Part shown: positions 51,465 to 54,785 of the stretch, piece after piece
How positions within the stretch are numbered: the stretch's first letter is position 1
Layout: each line of letters opens with the position of its first letter
NCBI RefSeq assembly: GCF_022662195.1
Contig: NZ_JAKMCS010000021.1
Coordinates: 1 to 54,785 of the forward strand
Source of the DNA: Aestuariivivens insulae
GTDB lineage: Bacteria; Bacteroidota; Bacteroidia; Flavobacteriales; Flavobacteriaceae
Direction: 5' to 3'
DNA: 54,785 bases
The notes under the pieces: model-generated
What the model saw: the letters and a program-made list of their open reading frames with translations, nothing else
Told to the model about the DNA's origin: nothing
The model's database searches: none
Position numbers and translations under genes: made by a program

Positions 51465-52340
51465 ATGGCAGCTTTTAATTTATATAACGTCTTTCAATCA
51501 GATCAGAACATATTTCGTCATTTTGTCGTAAATAATCAGCTTTTTGTATTTTATAACTGCCCACAGCTTGAAAAAGTAGTGCAATTATATGGTGTACATA
51601 ATCAATTGTTATTCTCAATTGATGGTAAGCGCACTTTTCATAGAGGAGATCAATCTTGGGCTTTAACAAAAGACACCTCTTTCATGACCAAGCGTATAGC
51701 CTACCATCAAGAATGGAGTGATGACCCTGCCGGATGGAAAGTATTGGTCTTTTTTATAAAGGATGATTATTTTAAAAGTGTTTTAGATGAATTTCGGCCT
51801 CATCTTGATTTAAGTAACTTACCGAAAAATTCAGACGAGATGTTATTGCGTATTCATCTTAATGAACGTATAAGGAGTTGCTATTTTGGTATGTTGCCTT
51901 ATTTTGATGATGAAAAGAAATATCCTGATGATATTATAGAAATGAAGTTTAAGGAATTGTTGTATAACATCTTTGTCCATCCAGATAACAAACATATTTT
52001 GGCCTATGTAAATGCCATTTCCGAAGGCTATAAAACACCTATTTGGGAAGTTATGGAGTCTAATTATATGTTTAACCTAAAACTAAATGAATTTGCCCAA
52101 ATAGCAAATAGAAGTTTATCGGCATTTAAAAGAGATTTTAAAATGCATTATAGCATCAGTCCAGGAAAGTGGTTAACTTCAAAAAGATTAGAACGTGCAA
52201 AAATATACTTAGAAACCACAAAGCAATCTATTCAATCCATTGCTTTTGATTCTGGTTTTAATAATGCTTCTCACTTTAGTAGGATTTTTCAAAAACAATA
52301 TAAAATATCTCCGTCGGCTTATAGAGATGGTATGAGCTAA
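51465..52340 (+). CDS. AraC-family regulator
   Basis: This 291-residue regulator has an N-terminal region of the ExsA/AraC-like sensor type (about 1-165; FRHFVVNNQLFVFYNCPQL, FHRGDQSWALTKDTSFM) and a C-terminal double helix-turn-helix with KLNEFAQIANRSLSAFKRDF and QSIAFDSGFNNASHFSRIFQ. It is followed by a secreted NTF2-like gene and an oxidase gene on the same strand. A perfect inverted repeat in the following gap is a candidate binding site. The inducer is unknown. Confidence 0.92.
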   Translation: MAAFNLYNVFQSDQNIFRHFVVNNQLFVFYNCPQLEKVVQLYGVHNQLLFSIDGKRTFHRGDQSWALTKDTSFMTKRIAYHQEWSDDPAGWKVLVFFIKDDYFKSVLDEFRPHLDLSNLPKNSDEMLLRIHLNERIRSCYFGMLPYFDDEKKYPDDIIEMKFKELLYNIFVHPDNKHILAYVNAISEGYKTPIWEVMESNYMFNLKLNEFAQIANRSLSAFKRDFKMHYSISPGKWLTSKRLERAKIYLETTKQSIQSIAFDSGFNNASHFSRIFQKQYKISPSAYRDGMS

Positions 52341-52401
52341 AAAGTAAACATTCTGGACTTTTAAGAACAGAAGGTGCTTTAAAGCTTTGTTAGTTTAGCA
52401 A

Positions 52402-52420
52402 TGTAGTCTTTTCGACTACA
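52402..52420. promoter_or_regulatory. Perfect inverted repeat between AraC and NTF2-like genes
   Basis: TGTAGTC-ttttc-GACTACA has perfect 7-bp arms and lies about 30 nt before the next start codon. It may be an operator for the neighbouring AraC regulator or a small terminator of its gene; the lack of a proper T-tail (only CATTTAAT) favours an operator. Confidence 0.45.
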
Positions 52421-52448
52421 TTTAATACTAACAAAAACATAGAAACAG

Positions 52449-52952
52449 ATGAAAAATTTTAGTACACACAAAATCGGATTGCTTGTCATGCTATTGTTCA
52501 TGAGCGCTCAAATTTTAACGGCACAAACAGAAAATGCAGTTGATATTAAATATCCTAAGGCCCAGAAAGAAGTTAAGGGAACTATGGATGCCATATTGGA
52601 AAGTGTTAAAGAAGGTGAAATTGATAAATTAATAGCCTTTCATGCCTATGGTCCAAAGTTTACCGAGTTTAAAATGGGTGAATCGCGAGTAGGCAGTAAA
52701 GAAAATGAAGTACATGAACGTAATGTATTTGGTAGCGTTACGGAAGTTATAAAACTTGATGCTAATGATTTAAAAATAGCTGTATATTATGGTAATGTAG
52801 CAAACGTGACTTTTCATTCGGATTTTCACTTAAAGTTTGGTGATAATCAAGTTGTTGTAAATGACCAGATAACATTGTTGTTTGTTAAAAATGAAAAAGG
52901 AGAATGGAAAATTGTTCATGAACACCATTCACCTCTTCAATTAAAAGGATAA
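52449..52952 (+). CDS. Secreted NTF2/SnoaL-like protein
   Basis: This 167-residue protein has a signal peptide (IGLLVMLLFMSAQILTAQ, cleaved before TENAV). Its mature part matches the NTF2/SnoaL/SgcJ fold: MDAILESVKEGEIDKLIAFH, SVTEVIKLDANDLKIAVYYG and a final strand ending NEKGEWKIVHEHHSPL. Such domains bind small hydrophobic molecules or act as lyases or isomerases; no activity can be assigned. The FAD oxidase gene begins 26 nt later, so the two are cotranscribed. Confidence 0.87.
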   Translation: MKNFSTHKIGLLVMLLFMSAQILTAQTENAVDIKYPKAQKEVKGTMDAILESVKEGEIDKLIAFHAYGPKFTEFKMGESRVGSKENEVHERNVFGSVTEVIKLDANDLKIAVYYGNVANVTFHSDFHLKFGDNQVVVNDQITLLFVKNEKGEWKIVHEHHSPLQLKG

Positions 52953-52978
52953 TATCACCACCAAATAAAACTCTAATT

Positions 52979-54331
52979 ATGAATAACCAAAATTTAACAG
53001 GAAAAGTTATCACTCCTAAAGATTCGAGTTATGATAATGAAAGATCTATTTACAATGCTATGATCGATAAAAAGCCCGCGCTTATAGTAAAGTGTAGAAA
53101 GACTGAGGATGTAGTTAATGCAGTAAATTATGCGAGGGAAAATAATATAGAAGTCTCCATTCGCAGTGGTGGGCACAATGGAGCAGGATTAGCATTAGTT
53201 GAAGAAGGACTTGTAATAGATCTTTCTGAAATGAAGGCTATAAAGATAGAAGCACAAGCAAAAACTGCTATTATAGAATCGGGCAATACACTTGGCGATG
53301 TAGATGCTGCTACACACGAGTATGGTTTGGCATTACCCAGTGGCATTATTGGCACAACAGGTATAGGAGGTATTACACTTGGTGGAGGTTTAGGTTATTT
53401 AAGTAGAAAAGGCGGGTTGACAATAGATAATTTATTAGAATGTGAAGTTGTTTTGGCTACAGGAGAAGTGGTAATCGCTAAAAAAGATTCGTACTCAGAT
53501 TTATTTTGGGCCTTACGAGGTGGAGGCGGCAATTTTGGAGTAGTAACATCATTTAAATTTAATTTAATTGAAATAAAGAATGTATATGCAGGCCCAATGT
53601 TTTGGCCAATGGAACAAGCTGAAGAAGCTATAAAGTTTTGGGATACGCATACCAAAAATGCTTCCAACAATTTGTATGGTTTTTTTGCATTTTTAATAGT
53701 GCCTCCTGCAGAACCCTTTCCTGAACATTTATGGAATAAAAACGTGTGTGGTGTTGTTTGGAATTATACCGGACCTATTGAAAAAGCAGAAGAAGTATTT
53801 AAACCCGTTAGGGCTTTTGGTCCCCCTATTTTAGATTTTGTAGGCGAAATACCAATGCCAGCATTAAACAGTATGTTTGATGCATTATACCCAAAGGGAA
53901 TGCAATGGTATTGGCGCGCGCATTATATAAAGGAATTAACTCCAGAATCCATTAAAATTAATATAGAGCACGGATCAAAAATACCAACTATGCACTCTAC
54001 CACACACCTTTATCCTGTTGATGGTGCTTGTCATGAGGTAGGGAATAATGAAACCGCATGGGCAAATAGAGATGCTCGTTGGTCACAGGTAATTGTAGGA
54101 GTAGATCCAGATCCGGCAAAAGCAGATGAAGTAACCGAATGGTGTAAAGATTATTTTGATGCATTAGCTCCTCATGCTATGGGTGGAGGCTATGTTAACT
54201 TTATGATGAATGAAGGACAAGAGAGAATCAAAGCATCTTATAAAGAAAATTATAAACGATTGGTAGAAATTAAAACCAAATACGACCCAACCAATTTCTT
54301 CCACATAAACCAGAACATTAAACCCTCTTAA
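52979..54331 (+). CDS. FAD-linked oxidase, berberine-bridge-enzyme-like
   Basis: This 450-residue flavoprotein of the PCMH/BBE family has the FAD-binding half with VNYARENNIEVSIRSGGHNG, where the GGH histidine is the usual covalent attachment site, then GIIGTTGIGGITLGGGLGYL and DLFWALRGGGGNFGVVTSF. The C-terminal BBE motif is KTKYDPTNFFHINQNIKP. The cysteine that makes a second flavin bond in bicovalent members is replaced by T in GTTGIGG, so attachment should be through His only. Relatives oxidise sugars or aromatic and alkaloid-like alcohols with O2. There is no signal peptide. Confidence 0.92.
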   Translation: MNNQNLTGKVITPKDSSYDNERSIYNAMIDKKPALIVKCRKTEDVVNAVNYARENNIEVSIRSGGHNGAGLALVEEGLVIDLSEMKAIKIEAQAKTAIIESGNTLGDVDAATHEYGLALPSGIIGTTGIGGITLGGGLGYLSRKGGLTIDNLLECEVVLATGEVVIAKKDSYSDLFWALRGGGGNFGVVTSFKFNLIEIKNVYAGPMFWPMEQAEEAIKFWDTHTKNASNNLYGFFAFLIVPPAEPFPEHLWNKNVCGVVWNYTGPIEKAEEVFKPVRAFGPPILDFVGEIPMPALNSMFDALYPKGMQWYWRAHYIKELTPESIKINIEHGSKIPTMHSTTHLYPVDGACHEVGNNETAWANRDARWSQVIVGVDPDPAKADEVTEWCKDYFDALAPHAMGGGYVNFMMNEGQERIKASYKENYKRLVEIKTKYDPTNFFHINQNIKPS

Positions 54332-54698
54332 ACAACTATTAAGCTAACATTAAATAAGTGAGGTAAGGCTAGTTCTTTTATTTATCATAAATTATTTAAC
54401 AGGAAAACTCTATATAATGCACGTTAACAAAACTAAGGGGGATAAGCAAGAGGGTAGCGTGCTGGCGCAACGCTCCGTTTCGTTTGTTCCGCAAAGCCTT
54501 TATTTATGGGGTGTTTGAAAAACGTGGTAAATTGAATAATTAAAATTTGACGCAAAACCTCTGGAATCCCTTATAAACAGGCATTTTTTTGCGTCAAATT
54601 TTGAAATTGAAGATAGAAATCATTGACCTAATTGTAATGTTTACACTATTTTATTCATTTTGGACTTGCAACAAAAAAATGGACTTTAAGTTGAATGA
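54332..54698. other. Gene-free region with a large inverted repeat
   Basis: No gene was found. The main feature is the perfect 16-bp inverted repeat described separately. The right part (about 54640-54698) should contain the terminal end of the IS3-family element, whose transposase gene ends at 54699, but I cannot place the exact tip. Confidence 0.5.
54542..54602. repeat. Perfect 16-bp inverted repeat, 29-nt spacer
   Basis: AAAATTTGACGCAAAA (54542-54557) is mirrored by TTTTGCGTCAAATTTT (54587-54602). Neither side has a typical T-tail. It lies more than 200 nt after the oxidase stop and about 100 nt from the transposase gene, so it could be a terminator, a small non-autonomous element or a recombination site. 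Confidence 0.85.
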
Positions 54699-54785
54699 CT
54701 AAGCTGCCTGTTTCTGGTTATACATATCTAATTCAAATTCTCTTATAGTTTTATTTCCTAAAAAGGAATGCCTTCTTTTATTATT
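54699..54785 (-). mobile_element. IS3-family transposase OrfB, 3' end only (cut by window edge)
   Basis: The minus-strand frame from the window edge reads NNKRRHSFLGNKTIREFELD and ends MYNQKQAA before TAG (54699-54701). This is the C terminus of an IS3-type DDE transposase (the usual pattern is N-x-RRHSxLGxxTPxEFE). Only 28 codons are inside the window, so I cannot say whether the gene is intact. The element's terminal repeat should lie between about 54630 and 54698. Confidence 0.85.

Noticed and set aside
54420-54500. Possible integron attC-like site (cacgttaacaaaac ... gtttgttcc)
   Set aside because: Only the GTTAAC-like core is suggestive. The paired R'/L' boxes and stem are not convincing, and there is no integron integrase in view.
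51213-54636. Shared 11-mer ACCTAATTGTA at 51213-51223 and 54626-54636 as ends of one transposed segment
   Set aside because: The match does not extend beyond 11 bp in an AT-rich background, and no transposase remnant lies near the left copy.

Overview
The window is a piece of chromosome from a marine-type member of the Flavobacteriaceae (phylum Bacteroidota). The evidence is an AT-rich genome, Bacteroidota promoter boxes (TTTG or TTG, about 19-21 nt, then TAnnTTTG), weak Shine-Dalgarno sites, a transketolase split into two genes, a DUF6660/TonB-receptor pair, three GH92 alpha-mannosidases, an Arm-type integrase fragment and a Flavo-1-like structured RNA.

Layout. 1-3600: Flavo-1-like RNA, then thrS-infC-rpmI-rplT; infC appears to start at an AUA codon. 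3600-7800: YjbQ and a lipoprotein sulfatase, a small lipocalin-like lipoprotein, and a conserved exported protein usually mislabelled asparagine synthetase B. 7900-20000: housekeeping genes (dnaB, accA, an EamA permease, an LptG-type permease, tgt, split transketolase, an outer-membrane barrel protein, a two-subunit Na+/solute symporter, an AlsT amino-acid symporter). 20000-22650: a membrane acyltransferase, a TfoX-N protein and a GH18 chitinase-like lipoprotein in one tight run. 22650-23700: a decayed zone with the frameshifted 3' ends of an AraC regulator gene and of a GH92 gene.

23800-40200 is a minus-strand alpha-mannoside locus: phosphomannose isomerase, GH92, a phosphatase/phosphodiesterase, GH92, a six-hairpin glycosidase, a GntR/UTRA repressor, a ROK kinase, an MFS sugar porter and a third GH92. 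Together these suggest extracytoplasmic release of mannose, MFS import, phosphorylation by the ROK kinase and isomerisation to fructose-6-phosphate. It has no SusC/SusD pair. A shared operator-like motif lies upstream of the isomerase, upstream of the kinase and upstream of the dead GH92, and is a candidate GntR site.

40500-47230 holds a second, unassigned catabolic operon: RraA-type aldolase, SDR, enolase-superfamily enzyme, an NTF2-RidA fusion, a creatininase-family hydrolase and an MFS porter, with a divergent AraC regulator. Its gene content resembles oxidative (non-phosphorylative) sugar-acid pathways but matches none that I recognise. It is the best candidate here for an undescribed pathway.

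47650-50420 is visibly more GC-rich than its surroundings. It holds a TonB-dependent receptor and its DUF6660 partner, and it borders an integrase remnant, so it was probably acquired. 51400-54340 is an AraC regulator, a secreted NTF2-like protein and a BBE-type flavoprotein oxidase. The window ends inside an IS3-family transposase gene.
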